Positions 36,133 through 44,611 are shown, counted from the first letter of the stretch. The stretch: DNA of 50,194 bases from an uncultured Halomonas sp. (GCF_947490095.1 NZ_CANLFS010000023.1:1-50194), one strand, 5' to 3'. The notes: a model not told the origin generated them from the letters alone. Program-made: numbers and translations.

Positions 36133-36684
36133 TTAGGTATCGGCGCTGTCTTGGCGCTGATCGTCGCGACGCCGGTATTCCACGAAGTCGTAGGCGGGCT
36201 GCCCCTCGCCGGGGCTGCCGGGAATCCGCTGGACCTCTACCCACTCGGCGGGGTCGACCTCGGGGAAGCGGGCATCGCCCGCCACTTCGGTATCGACCTC
36301 GGTCAGGTAGAGTCGGCTGGCGTCGGGCAGCGCCTGGGCGTAGATCTCGGCGCCCCCCATCACCATGATCTCCTCTACACCGTCGATGATAGCCTGCTGG
36401 TCGGCCAGGGTCAGCGCCGCGGCGATATCATGACAAACGCGGATGCCATCGTGATGAAAGTCCGTATCGCGGGTGACCACGATATTCAAGCGCCCGGGCA
36501 GCGCCCGACCGATGGACTGGAAGGTCTTGCGTCCCATCACCAACGGCTTGGCCTGGGTCATGCGCTTGAAGAACTTGAGATCCTCGGGCAGGTACCAGGG
36601 CAACGCGTTGTCGACGCCGATCACGCGGTGACGATCCATGGCGGCGATCATGGCGACGGGTACGAGGGTGTCGGCTCGACTCAT
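36133..36684 (-). CDS. folA: Dihydrofolate reductase
   Basis: Reduces dihydrofolate with NADPH, regenerating the cofactor spent by ThyA. The 183 residues show [32 protein letters not shown] at the N-terminus (key part [13 protein letters not shown], with the substrate-binding aspartate in PED), [24 protein letters not shown] and the [11 protein letters not shown] nucleotide loop. Its ATG overlaps the thyA stop (ATGA), so thyA and folA are translationally coupled. Confidence 0.96.
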   Translation of the reverse strand: MSRADTLVPVAMIAAMDRHRVIGVDNALPWYLPEDLKFFKRMTQAKPLVMGRKTFQSIGRALPGRLNIVVTRDTDFHHDGIRVCHDIAAALTLADQQAIIDGVEEIMVMGGAEIYAQALPDASRLYLTEVDTEVAGDARFPEVDPAEWVEVQRIPGSPGEGQPAYDFVEYRRRDDQRQDSADT

Positions 36685-37577
36685 ACCGCTACCTCCGCCT
36701 TGATATGCGGATGGGGATCGTAGCCCTCGATGGCGATATGCTCGATACGGAAATCGAAGAGGTCGCTCACCTCGGGGTCGAGCACCAGCCGGGGCGCCGG
36801 GCGCGGCGTGCGTGCCAGCTGTTCCTCGGCCTGTTCGAGGTGATTGAGATACAGATGGGCATCACCCAGGGTGTGGATAAATTCGCCCGGCGCCAGGCCC
36901 GCCACCTGGGCGACCATCTGGGTCAGCAGCGCGTAGCTGGCAATATTGAAGGGCACCCCCAGGAAGATATCGGCGCTGCGCTGATAGAGCTGGCAAGAGA
37001 GCCGCCCCTCGGCCACGTAGAACTGGAACAGGCAGTGACAGGGCGGCAACTGCATCTCATCGACCTGGGCCGGGTTCCAGGCGGAGACGATCAGGCGCCG
37101 CGAACGCGGATTCACCCGCAGCTGCTCGAGCAGACCGGCGATCTGGTCGACATGGCCACCCTTCGGATCGGGCCAGCTGCGCCACTGATACCCATAGATG
37201 GGGCCCAGGTCGCCGTTGTCGTCGGCCCACTCGTCCCAGATGCGCACCCCATGCTCCTTGAGGTAGCCGATATTGGTGTCGCCGGCCAGGAACCACAGCA
37301 GCTCGTGAAAGATCGAGCGGGTGTGCAGCTTCTTGGTGGTCAGCAGCGGAAAGCCCCGGGCCAGGTCGAAGCGCATCTGATGGCCGAAGATCGAGCGGGT
37401 CCCTACCCCGGTGCGGTCGTCACGCTCCACACCACGGCCGAGCACCTGGCGCATCAGGTCGAGGTAGGGCTGCTCGAGAGCGGGCTGTTCGAGGGCGGGC
37501 TGCTCGAGAGCGGGCTGTTCGAGGGCGGGCTGCTCGAGAGCGGGCTGTTCGAGGGCGGGCTGAGTATCGTCGGTCAC
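36681..37577 (-). CDS. thyA: Thymidylate synthase with a repeat-encoded N-terminal extension
   Basis: Makes dTMP from dUMP and methylene-tetrahydrofolate. The canonical enzyme begins at [12 protein letters not shown] (residue 38) and has all family motifs: [14 protein letters not shown], the catalytic cysteine C180 in [13 protein letters not shown], and the C-terminal [10 protein letters not shown] tail. Before it lie 37 extra residues: MTDDTQ and then six PALEQ pentapeptides encoded by three perfect 30-bp repeats. There is no other suitable start codon, so the extension should be translated. The start is GTG with a weak ribosome site; a strong hairpin stands just upstream. The gene lies between lgt and folA, as in Pseudomonas. 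Confidence 0.95.
   Translation of the reverse strand: MTDDTQPALEQPALEQPALEQPALEQPALEQPALEQPYLDLMRQVLGRGVERDDRTGVGTRSIFGHQMRFDLARGFPLLTTKKLHTRSIFHELLWFLAGDTNIGYLKEHGVRIWDEWADDNGDLGPIYGYQWRSWPDPKGGHVDQIAGLLEQLRVNPRSRRLIVSAWNPAQVDEMQLPPCHCLFQFYVAEGRLSCQLYQRSADIFLGVPFNIASYALLTQMVAQVAGLAPGEFIHTLGDAHLYLNHLEQAEEQLARTPRPAPRLVLDPEVSDLFDFRIEHIAIEGYDPHPHIKAEVAV
37471..37560 (-). repeat. Three perfect 30-bp tandem repeats at the 5' end of thyA
   Basis: The unit starts TGCTCGAGAGCGGGC (+ strand) and continues TGTTCGAGGGCGGGC; it repeats exactly three times (37471-37500, 37501-37530, 37531-37560). Each unit is itself two diverged 15-mers, and each adds ten residues in frame. Confidence 0.97.
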
Positions 37578-37590
37578 GGCATTCTTCTGA

Positions 37591-37627
37591 GCTGGACGTG
37601 TAGAAGCGAGGATTCTACACGTCCAGC
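37591..37627 (-). promoter_or_regulatory. 15-bp perfect hairpin directly upstream of thyA
   Basis: GCTGGACGTGTAGAA and its exact complement flank a 7-base loop. The stem ends 13 bases before the GTG start. No U-run follows on either strand, which argues against a simple intrinsic terminator and for a regulatory or RNA-processing role. Confidence 0.7.
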
Positions 37628-37699
37628 GATACCGACTGAAGCGAGCCCTTGCGCGACAAGTTGCGCTCCGGCGAGCTAGCGAGTAGCCATATCACCTTC

Positions 37700-37768
37700 C
37701 AGGAGCCCGGTCATCGGGCGGTCCGCAGTGGCGTCGCTGGCCATCCCGCGATACATCGCGCTCCTACG
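37700..37768. repeat. REPIN-like pair between lgt and thyA
   Basis: A + strand REP-like unit (CAGGAGCCCGGTCATCGGGC, stem GCCCG/CGGGC) faces an inverted - strand unit (CGTAGGAGCGCGATGTATCG, stem GCGAT/ATCGC). The second unit contains the lgt stop codon TAG. Confidence 0.65.
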
Positions 37769-38555
37769 TTCGCGTTGCATCCACGGGCTGGCGGCGCGAC
37801 CAGGCGAGCAGGGCCAGACCCGCGGCGATCATCGGCAGGGTCAGCAGCATGCCCATGGTGAACCAGCCGAAGGCCAGGTAGCCGATATGGGCATCCGGCA
37901 GGCGGTAGAACTCCACCAGAAAACGGAAGGCCCCATAGAGCACCAGGAAGAGCCCCGAGGCGAAGCCACGACGGCGCGGCGTGGCGGTGACCCACCACAG
38001 CACGACGAACAGTACCGCCCCTTCGAGGGCCGCCTCATAGAGCGACGAGGGGTGGCGCGGCGCGGCGCCCAGCCCGGGAAACGGCATGCCCCAGGGCATC
38101 TCGGTGACGGCCCCCGGCAGCTCGCGATTGATAAAGTTACCGATGCGCCCGGCGCCCAGGCCGATAGGCACCAGTGGGGCCACGAAGTCGGTGAGGGTGA
38201 AGAAGGCCAACTGCTTCTTCCTGGCGAACCACCAGGCGGCGACCAGCACGCCGAGCAGGCCGCCGTGGAAGCTCATGCCTCCATCCCATACTCGCACGAT
38301 CCATAGTGGATCCGCCAACCACTGGTCGAGACCATAGAAGAGCGCATAGCCCAGGCGCCCTCCCAGCACCACCCCGAGGGCGGCATAGAACAACAGATCG
38401 CCGATATCCTCCTGGACCAGGCCGATACGCGCGGCGCGGCGACGCCCCAGGAACCAGGCGGCCATAAAGCCCACCACATACATCAACCCGTACCAGTGCA
38501 CCTGGAAGGGCCCAAGGGCGATAGCCACGGGGTTAATATCGGGATACGAAAGCAT
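37764..38555 (-). CDS. lgt: Prolipoprotein diacylglyceryl transferase
   Basis: Attaches diacylglycerol to the lipobox cysteine of exported prolipoproteins in the inner membrane. The 263-residue protein has about seven membrane helices, the HGGLLG motif ([11 protein letters not shown]) and the Lgt signature [13 protein letters not shown] with its essential arginine. AAGGA precedes the ATG by 6 bases. Immediately beyond that ribosome site lies an 11-copy GTGAATC heptamer array, so the array is in the 5' leader or promoter. The stop codon lies inside a REP-like palindrome. Confidence 0.96.
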   Translation of the reverse strand: MLSYPDINPVAIALGPFQVHWYGLMYVVGFMAAWFLGRRRAARIGLVQEDIGDLLFYAALGVVLGGRLGYALFYGLDQWLADPLWIVRVWDGGMSFHGGLLGVLVAAWWFARKKQLAFFTLTDFVAPLVPIGLGAGRIGNFINRELPGAVTEMPWGMPFPGLGAAPRHPSSLYEAALEGAVLFVVLWWVTATPRRRGFASGLFLVLYGAFRFLVEFYRLPDAHIGYLAFGWFTMGMLLTLPMIAAGLALLAWSRRQPVDATRT

Positions 38556-38571
38556 GGGAGTCCTTTGACAC

Positions 38572-38655
38572 GTGAATCGTGAATCGTGAATCGTGAATCG
38601 TGAATCGTGAATCGTGAATCGTGAATCGTGAATCGTGAATCGTGAATCGTGAGCC
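38572..38655. repeat. GTGAATC heptamer array upstream of lgt
   Basis: Eleven perfect tandem copies of GTGAATC (38572-38648) and a variant GTGAGCC (38649-38655) start 17 bases before the lgt ATG, just outside its ribosome site. A perfect 7-bp array is prone to slippage and would change leader length. Confidence 0.97.
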
Positions 38656-38686
38656 AGTATATAAGCACCAAGCCTATGCTAAAGCC

Positions 38687-38747
38687 TTTCTTACCGCGTA
38701 ACGCGTATGGCTTACAGCTCGCTCCGGCTTAGCCGGGCGCTTCAGAC
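38687..38747 (-). repeat. Hairpin-heptamer element after the TSUP gene
   Basis: After the stop codon, in gene sense: CCCGGCTAAGCCGGAGC (stem CCGGCT/AGCCGG), then GCTGTAA, GCCATAC, GCGTTAC, GCGGTAA and the closing GAAA. Confidence 0.85.
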
Positions 38748-39545
38748 TCACAGCACGAAGGTAAGCCCTACCGAGGCCAGCAAGGCGGCGAAGGCCAGGC
38801 GCAGCACCTTGGCCGGCAGGCGGTGGGCGAGCCAGACGCCGAAGCGCGCACAAGGTACGCTGGCCAGCACGATGCCCAGCAGGGCCGGCCACATCACGAA
38901 GCCGGTGGCGCCGGCAGGCAGCAGCGAGTTGCCCCACCCCAGCACCACGAAGGTGGCCGCCCCGAACAGGGCGATGGGAACACCACAGGCGGCGGAGGTA
39001 CCCACCGCCTGGGTCAGCGGCGCCCCGCAGCGGGTCAGCCAGGGCACGCTCAGGGTGCCGCCGCCGATGCCGAACAGCGCCGAGATGCCGCCGATTACCC
39101 CCCCGGCCATGCCCATGACCGCTCGCCCGGGCGCCGTGCTGCCTGGCCGCGGCCTACGGGGGAGCGCCATACGCGCCGCCATCACCAGCACGAACACCCC
39201 GAACAGGGTGCCCAAGCTACCCGCGGAGAGGCCATCGGCGACGAAGACACCGGCCACGGCCCCCAGCAGCAACCCGGGCAACAGGGCCAGAAACCACTGC
39301 CGATGGATGCTGCCGCGACGATAGTGCCCCCAGGCCGAGGAAGTGCCGGTCACCACGATAGTGGCAAGCGATGTGCCGATCGCCAGATGCATGATGACCG
39401 CCGTGGGCACGTCCTGAAAACCAAAGGCGAAGACCAGGGCCGGCACGATGATCAAGCCACCGCCGACCCCGAACAACCCGGCGAGCGTTCCCGCAACGGC
39501 CCCCAGAGCCAGATAACCGACGAAGACCAGCAGTAGCGTCATCAT
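38748..39545 (-). CDS. TSUP-family transporter (TauE/SafE type)
   Basis: A 265-residue inner-membrane protein with about eight helices arranged as two related halves. Each half starts with a glycine-rich motif, GLFGVGGGLIIVPALV near residue 23 and ALFGIGGGTLSVPWLT near residue 155. Family members export or import sulfite, sulfonates or related organic anions; the substrate here is not deducible. Its position next to lgt is conserved in Pseudomonas. Confidence 0.9.
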   Translation of the reverse strand: MMTLLLVFVGYLALGAVAGTLAGLFGVGGGLIIVPALVFAFGFQDVPTAVIMHLAIGTSLATIVVTGTSSAWGHYRRGSIHRQWFLALLPGLLLGAVAGVFVADGLSAGSLGTLFGVFVLVMAARMALPRRPRPGSTAPGRAVMGMAGGVIGGISALFGIGGGTLSVPWLTRCGAPLTQAVGTSAACGVPIALFGAATFVVLGWGNSLLPAGATGFVMWPALLGIVLASVPCARFGVWLAHRLPAKVLRLAFAALLASVGLTFVL

Positions 39546-39752
39546 GTGCGGGGCTCCCGGCGGCGTTCGGTCACCCTGGGGGGCATTCGCCCGACCGGCT
39601 CTTGGGGGCCGGTTTCATCGGCTAACGGTTCGGCTAACGCGTCTCGCATCTGTCATCCTTGGTCATTAACGAGGAGGCCAGAGTGTACGCTGGCCCGTGG
39701 GGGCTGTCATCGCGGGCTTTCCCGGCCGGCGGCGAGCCATTAAGCTAGCCCC

Positions 39753-40520
39753 ATGTGCCTGATTGCCTTTGACCATCGCCCCGACAGCGCCTGGCCCCTG
39801 CGACTGGTCGCCAACCGCGACGAATTTCACGCCCGCCCCACCGCCGGGCTGGCCGCCTGGGGCGACGCCCCCGAGATCCTCGGTGGACGCGACCTGGAAG
39901 CCGGCGGCACCTGGCTGGCGGTGCACCGCGGCGGACGCTTCGCCGCGGTGACCAATGTCCGCGAGCCGCGCCTGCGGGTGCCCGATGGCGCCCCCAGCCG
40001 CGGCGGCCTCGTCCATGACGCCCTGACCCATCCCGAGCTTGAGAGCTGGCTGGCACGCCTGGAGCGTGGCGAGGCACTGCGCTATGCCGGCTTCAACCTG
40101 CTCGTCGGCGACGGAGAGCGACTGTGGCACCTGCATCGCGGCCTCGAGGGGGCGGTGCTTCGCGAGGTGCCGCCCGGCCTCCACGGCCTCTCCAACGCCA
40201 CACTCGATACGCCCTGGCCGAAGCTGGTCGAGGCCCGCCGGGGTCTCGGTGCCGCCCTTCGTCATGGTCACTGGCCCACCGACGCCCTGGCCGCGATGGC
40301 CGACCCACACCCCGCCGACGACGCCTGCCTGCCGGATACCGGCGTGGGGCTCGAGCTGGAACGCTTCCTCTCCTCGTCCTTTATCATCGGCGAGCAGTAC
40401 GGCACCCGGGCCATGACCTCGGTCGGCTGGCACGCCAGCGGACGCATCGAAATCAGCGAGAAACGTTTCGGGCCGGGGGGCGCGGCCAACGGCGAGACAC
40501 GGTTGACGGTGGAGCCCTAG
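39753..40520 (+). CDS. NRDE (TANGO2-like) protein
   Basis: A 255-residue member of the NRDE family, to which human TANGO2 belongs. The N-terminal Cys2 (MCLI) would become the nucleophile if the protein is an Ntn-type hydrolase, and the family motif NRDE is at residues 21-24. LGGRDLEAGGTWLA and GLSNATLDTPWPK are further conserved segments. The biochemical role is unsettled; haem or lipid handling has been proposed for the family. It is divergent from TSUP and convergent with ptsP. Confidence 0.88.
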   Translation: MCLIAFDHRPDSAWPLRLVANRDEFHARPTAGLAAWGDAPEILGGRDLEAGGTWLAVHRGGRFAAVTNVREPRLRVPDGAPSRGGLVHDALTHPELESWLARLERGEALRYAGFNLLVGDGERLWHLHRGLEGAVLREVPPGLHGLSNATLDTPWPKLVEARRGLGAALRHGHWPTDALAAMADPHPADDACLPDTGVGLELERFLSSSFIIGEQYGTRAMTSVGWHASGRIEISEKRFGPGGAANGETRLTVEP

Positions 40521-40536
40521 GCCCCTTGAGGACAGT

Positions 40537-40574
40537 CCCCGGCGGAGGGGCACCGTAAGCCGGGGCGGGTTTTT
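40537..40574 (+). terminator. Terminator after the NRDE gene
   Basis: CCCCGGC/GCCGGGG arms with a 15-base loop are followed by CGGG and a five-T run, 16 bases after the stop codon. Confidence 0.65.
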
Positions 40575-40649
40575 CTTACAGCGTAAAGCGTATGGCGTAA
40601 AGCTTATCGCTTATAGCTCCCGGCGGCAGCCGGGGCGGGCGTAGCCGGG
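40572..40649 (-). repeat. Hairpin-heptamer element after ptsP
   Basis: After the ptsP TAG, in gene sense: CCCGGCTACGCCCGCC, then CCCGGCTGCCGCCGGGAGC (stem CCGGC/GCCGG), then GCTATAA, GCGATAA, GCTTTAC, GCCATAC, GCTTTAC, GCTGTAA and the closing GAAA. Six heptamers. Confidence 0.9.
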
Positions 40650-42908
40650 CTAGTCGCTCGGGGGCAATAGATGGGCGAGCTCCCATTCGCCCAGCCGCTG
40701 GTTCAGATGCCGGCGCACCTCTCCGGGGGAATCGAGATGGAGCGTCTGGTCGACCAGATCCTGGGCCGCCTTGAGTGACACGCGACGAATCGCGGCGCGC
40801 ACCCGCGGCAGGCTGGGGGCGTTCATGGAGAGCGAACCGAAGCCCATGCCCATCAACAGCAGCGCGCCGGCCGGGTCACCGGCCAGCTCGCCACACACCG
40901 AGATGGGCATCTCCAGCCGGCGTGCCTCCCTCGCCAGATGGGCCATGGCGGAAAGCATCGCGGGATGACAGGAATCATAGAGGTCCGCGACCCGCGGGTT
41001 GTTGCGATCCACCGCCAGTAGGTACTGGGTTAGATCGTTGCTGCCCACCGAGAAGAAGTCCACGCGCCTGGCCAGGGCATCGAGCTGGTAGAGCGTTGCC
41101 GGCACCTCGATCATCACCCCCACCTTGGGCCTGGGTACGACGACGCCCTCCTCGCTCAGCTCGACGATGGCACGCTCGAGCAGGCGCAGGGCGGCGTCGA
41201 CCTCGTCGACATTGGTGATCATGGGCAGCAGCACCTGCAGGTTGTCGAGCCCCTGGGAGGCCCGCAACATGGCGCGCAGCTGGACCATCAGCACCTCGGG
41301 ATGGTCGAGGGTGACGCGCATGCCGCGCCAGCCGAGGAAGGGGTTGGCCTCCTCGATGGGAAAATAGGGTAGGTCCTTGTCGCCGCCGATATCCAGGGTC
41401 CGCATGACCACCGGTAGCGGCGAGAAACTCTCGAGCTGGTTACGATAGAGGCGGGTCTGCTCCTGCTCACCGGGGAAGCGCTCGGTGATCATGAAGGGCA
41501 CTTCGGTGCGATAGAGCCCGACCCCACTGATGCGCGGCTTGAGCGAGGCGACCACGTCCACCGCCAGGCCGGTGTTGACCATCAGCGGCATGGTGTAACC
41601 GTCCGGGGTGCGGCTGGGCAGGTGCTGCTCGTGTTCGAGCACCTTGGCCAGCGCCTCCTCCTCCGCGATCAGGCCCTCATAGTGGGTCAGCATTTCCGGG
41701 CTGGGCCGCATGAACAGCCGCCCACGATGCCCGTCGAGAATCAGTTGTGACCCCGAGAGCCTCGGCAGCGGCAGGTCGACCATGCCCAGCACCGTGGGGA
41801 TGCCCATGGCGCGGGCGAGAATCGCCACATGGGAGGTGCTCGAACCCCGCACCGAGACCAGGCCCACCAGCTTGTCACGCGGGACCTCGCCCAGCAGCGC
41901 CACACTCAACTCGTCGCCCACCAGGATCGTGCGTTCGGGATAGACGCGAGGCGTCTGGGGCGTCTCTTCCTGCAGGTGAGACAACACTCGACGCCCCAGG
42001 TCGCGCACATCCGCCGAGCGCTCGCGCAGATAGTCGTCATCGACCCGCTCCAGGTACTGCACATGGCGCTTGACCACATCGGCCAGGGCCCCCGGCGCCC
42101 ACTGCCCTTCGCGGATGCGCTTCTCCACTTCCTGGGAGAGCGCCGCCTCGCTGAGCATCTGCTGGTAGACCTCGAACAGCGCCAGCTCCTGAGCCGAAAT
42201 GCGGCTGGCCAGGCGGGCGCCGGCGGCCCGAATCTCCTCGCGGACACGGCCGATCGCCTCCTTGAGGCGGGCGATCTCGTATTCGACATCGGTGGGGATC
42301 AGGTCGGGCACGCTGTTGAGGTCGGCCGGCGCGGCGATCACGATCGCCTCGCCGATGGCCATGCCCGGCGAGGCGGCGACCCCCTTGAATTGCACCTGCC
42401 TCTGCCGTCCCGGCCGCGTCAGGTTACCGGTCACCAGCGAGTGGGCCAGCACCCCGCCCAACTGAGCGGCCATGGTCACCAGGAATGCCTCGTCCTCTTC
42501 GCCGTAGCGGCGATTCTCGGCCTGCTGCACCACCAGCACGCCAAGCATGCGGCGCTGGTGGATGATGGGCACGCCGAGAAAGCTGGAGTAGCGCTCCTCA
42601 CCGGTCGCTTCAAAGTAACGGAACTGCGAGTGGGCCTGGGCATCTTCCAGGTTAAGCGGTTCCTCGCGCTGCGCCACCAGGCCCACCAGGCCCTCGCCAA
42701 TCGACAGGGTCACCCGCCCCACCGCCTGGCTACGCAGGCCGATGGTCTCCATCAGCACCAGGCGATCCACCTCCTCATCGAACATGTAGAAGGAGCAGAC
42801 ATCGGTCTTCATCGCCTTGCGAATGCGCCGCACCATGGTGGAGAGCGCCGCATCCAGACTGCGGGCCCCGTTGACTTCCTGGATGATGCGGCGCAAGACC
42901 TCGAGCAT
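40650..42908 (-). CDS. ptsP: Phosphoenolpyruvate-protein phosphotransferase EI-Ntr
   Basis: First enzyme of the nitrogen-related PTS; passes phosphate from PEP to NPr. The 752 residues show an N-terminal GAF domain (about 1-160, which binds glutamine and 2-oxoglutarate in relatives) and an EI module. The active-site histidine is H360 in GSSTSHVAILARAMGIPTV. The PEP-binding barrel has RTLDIGGDKDLPYF, GVMIEVPATL, FFSVGSNDLTQY and the catalytic cysteine in SVCGELAGD. It is followed upstream by rppH, the order also found in E. coli and Pseudomonas. A Fur-box-like sequence lies 36-54 bases before the start. Confidence 0.95.
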   Translation of the reverse strand: MLEVLRRIIQEVNGARSLDAALSTMVRRIRKAMKTDVCSFYMFDEEVDRLVLMETIGLRSQAVGRVTLSIGEGLVGLVAQREEPLNLEDAQAHSQFRYFEATGEERYSSFLGVPIIHQRRMLGVLVVQQAENRRYGEEDEAFLVTMAAQLGGVLAHSLVTGNLTRPGRQRQVQFKGVAASPGMAIGEAIVIAAPADLNSVPDLIPTDVEYEIARLKEAIGRVREEIRAAGARLASRISAQELALFEVYQQMLSEAALSQEVEKRIREGQWAPGALADVVKRHVQYLERVDDDYLRERSADVRDLGRRVLSHLQEETPQTPRVYPERTILVGDELSVALLGEVPRDKLVGLVSVRGSSTSHVAILARAMGIPTVLGMVDLPLPRLSGSQLILDGHRGRLFMRPSPEMLTHYEGLIAEEEALAKVLEHEQHLPSRTPDGYTMPLMVNTGLAVDVVASLKPRISGVGLYRTEVPFMITERFPGEQEQTRLYRNQLESFSPLPVVMRTLDIGGDKDLPYFPIEEANPFLGWRGMRVTLDHPEVLMVQLRAMLRASQGLDNLQVLLPMITNVDEVDAALRLLERAIVELSEEGVVVPRPKVGVMIEVPATLYQLDALARRVDFFSVGSNDLTQYLLAVDRNNPRVADLYDSCHPAMLSAMAHLAREARRLEMPISVCGELAGDPAGALLLMGMGFGSLSMNAPSLPRVRAAIRRVSLKAAQDLVDQTLHLDSPGEVRRHLNQRLGEWELAHLLPPSD

Positions 42909-42943
42909 GTCGAGCGGGTATCCTGTTGTCGTTAAGCGTTGTC

Positions 42944-42962
42944 GATAAATATTATCATTAAA
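42944..42962 (-). promoter_or_regulatory. Fur-box-like sequence upstream of ptsP
   Basis: TTTAATGATAATATTTATC (- strand) matches the 19-base E. coli Fur consensus at 15 positions. It lies in the 103-base gap between ptsP and rppH and overlaps TAATAT/GATAAT hexamers that could serve as the ptsP -10 element, so the match may partly reflect an AT-rich promoter. Confidence 0.35.
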
Positions 42963-43011
42963 CCATTGCCGTCATGAGTGTTTCCCGCGCTGCTGGCGCC
43001 TAACTCAGCGA

Positions 43012-43503
43012 CTAGCCATGACCCAACGCTAGACGCTGGGCGCGTGGCGAAAGTTCCTTCAGGGCGCGGCGGTAGACCTCACGCTTGAAGGGCACCACCT
43101 GTGCCAGCGGATGCCAGTAACTGACCCAGCGCCAGCCGTCGAATTCCGGCTTTTCGGAAAGATCCATGCATATCCGATACTCCTGACAGCGGATCCGAAG
43201 CAGGAACCACTTCTGTTTCTGGCCGATGCATACCGGCCTGGAATGCGTGCGAATCATGCGTCGCGGCAGGCGATAGCGTAGCCAACCCCGGGTGCAAGCA
43301 AGGATCTCGACATCTTCGGCCATCAGGCCGATCTCCTCATGGAGCTCTCGAAATAGCGCCTGTTTGGGTGTCTCGTCAGCCTTGATGCCTCCCTGGGGAA
43401 ACTGCCACGCATTCTGCCCTACCCGACGCGCCCAAAGCAGCTGCCCCTGGTCGTTGGCGATGATGATGCCAACGTTGGGGCGAAAGCCGTCAGCGTCGAT
43501 CAC
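43012..43503 (-). CDS. rppH: RNA pyrophosphohydrolase
   Basis: Removes pyrophosphate from mRNA 5' ends, triggering RNase E decay. The 163-residue Nudix protein matches E. coli Rpp[18 protein letters not shown] at the start, [28 protein letters not shown] containing the Nudix box (RELHEEIG), [13 protein letters not shown] and [12 protein letters not shown] chose the GTG at 43503, aligned with the E. coli start and preceded by AAGGTG, over much longer upstream frames. The protein stops soon after the YRRALKEL segment, lacking the E. coli C-terminal tail. Confidence 0.95.
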   Translation of the reverse strand: MIDADGFRPNVGIIIANDQGQLLWARRVGQNAWQFPQGGIKADETPKQALFRELHEEIGLMAEDVEILACTRGWLRYRLPRRMIRTHSRPVCIGQKQKWFLLRIRCQEYRICMDLSEKPEFDGWRWVSYWHPLAQVVPFKREVYRRALKELSPRAQRLALGHG

Positions 43504-43657
43504 GGACTTCACCTTGTTAAAACCAGTATTGCAGCCATTCTTCCACAAGGCCGTGAAGCGCATCAATACGCCTTCGGCCACAAGGTGCAGGAGAATACGG
43601 CTTCTGCCATAATCGCGGGCCTTCCATCCACCCCGTCTGCAACCCTGGAGAGTCTCC

Positions 43658-44314
43658 GTGAGCCTGGCCATCTTCGACCTGGACAACACCCTGCTGTCGA
43701 TCGACAGCGACCATGCCTGGGGCGAGTTTCTGCTCGAGCAAGGCGCCGTCGACCCCGTCGCCTACCGCGAAGCCAACGACCGCTTCATGGCCGACTACGA
43801 GGCCGGCACGCTGGATATGCAGGCGTTTCTCGAGGTGGCGCTCAGGCCCCTGGCCGAGCACGCCCCCGAACAGCTCGCCGCCTGGCACCAGCAGTTCATG
43901 GCCAGCAAGATCGAGCCACACATCCTGCCCAAGGGGGAGGAGTTGCTGGCACGCCATCGCGCTCGCGGCGACACCCTGCTGATCATCACCGCCACCAACC
44001 GCTTCATCACCGGGCCCATCGCCGAGCGTCTGGGCGTCGACGACCTGATCGCCGTGGAGCCCGAGGTCATCGAGGGGCGATACACCGGCAGGGTGAGCGG
44101 CACCCCCAGCTATCGCGAGGGCAAGATCACGCGCCTGGAAGAGTGGCTGGCCGACAAGGAGCAGACCCTGGACGACGCCTGGTTCTACAGCGACTCCCAC
44201 AACGACCTGCCGTTGCTGGAAACCATCGATTACCCGGTGGCCGTCGACCCCGACCCCACCCTGCGCGAAGCCGCCGAATCACGCGGCTGGCGGATCATGA
44301 GCCTGCGGGACTGA
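43658..44314 (+). CDS. hisN: HAD-IB phosphatase, probable histidinol-phosphatase
   Basis: A 218-residue HAD phosphatase: motif I FDLDNT (D7, D9), motif II ITATN near residue 110, a lysine in EGKIT, and motif [12 protein letters not shown]. The position divergent from rppH-ptsP is that of Pseudomonas aeruginosa PA0335, which I recall as the HAD-type histidinol-phosphatase HisN; assignment rests on that synteny and length. Close alternatives are other phosphoserine-phosphatase-like enzymes. The start is GTG preceded by GGAG. A hairpin-heptamer element begins at its stop codon. Confidence 0.8.
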   Translation: MSLAIFDLDNTLLSIDSDHAWGEFLLEQGAVDPVAYREANDRFMADYEAGTLDMQAFLEVALRPLAEHAPEQLAAWHQQFMASKIEPHILPKGEELLARHRARGDTLLIITATNRFITGPIAERLGVDDLIAVEPEVIEGRYTGRVSGTPSYREGKITRLEEWLADKEQTLDDAWFYSDSHNDLPLLETIDYPVAVDPDPTLREAAESRGWRIMSLRD

Positions 44315-44387
44315 TCCGGCTACGCCGGGTCAGAGCCGTACGCTATACGCCGTAAGCTGGAAGCTGGAAGCTGGAAGCCGTAAGAAA
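44315..44387 (+). repeat. Hairpin-heptamer element after hisN
   Basis: After the TGA: TCCGGCTACGCCGGG (stem CCGGC/GCCGG), then GCCGTAC, GCTATAC, GCCGTAA, three perfect GCTGGAA, GCCGTAA and the closing GAAA. Seven heptamers. This starts a 371-base gap with no gene, which also holds a REP-like palindrome, an inverted repeat element and the mdh terminator. Confidence 0.9.
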
Positions 44388-44399
44388 ATTTATTGAGCT

Positions 44400-44424
44400 G
44401 CAGGAGCCGGATTTATCCGGCGAC
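44400..44424. repeat. Intergenic REP-like palindrome
   Basis: GCAGGAGCCGGATTTATCCG followed by GCGA has the stem GCCGGAT/ATCCGGC. It is the same family as the two copies inside the ProQ-like gene. Confidence 0.7.
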
Positions 44425-44465
44425 AGGCAGAAAGGGGTCTGTCCTCGATGGGGCCAAGTGCTTCG

Positions 44466-44551
44466 CGTAGGCTCGATAAGCCGAAGGCGCATCGGGCATG
44501 ACGCAGGTGCCCGCTTATACGCTCGGTGCGCTGGTGCTTACCGAGCCTACG
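44466..44551. repeat. 86-bp inverted repeat element (REPIN/MITE-like)
   Basis: Terminal arms CGTAGGCTCG and CGAGCCTACG are exact complements. Inside, each arm continues similarly (GATAAGCCGAAGGCGCATCG on one side, GGTAAGCACCAGCGCACCG on the other strand), so the element is two inverted copies of a roughly 31-base unit. Confidence 0.7.
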
Positions 44552-44611
44552 AATTTGGATGGCCCATCAATGCCGTGCACCTGACCATTAGGCCAGCCTG
44601 CAAAGAACCAT

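Noticed and set aside
37578..37763. The thyA-upstream hairpin as an ordinary terminator of lgt
   Set aside because: It is over 130 bases from the lgt stop and has no U-run on either strand, so it is listed as regulatory instead.
38572..38655. The heptamer array read as a CRISPR array
   Set aside because: Units are 7 bases with no spacers, and no cas genes are present.
38483..38671. A 62-codon frame with a repeating SRFTIHD peptide through the GTGAATC array
   Set aside because: It has no ribosome site and overlaps the start of lgt in another frame. Any 7-base array without stops will give a 21-base peptide period.
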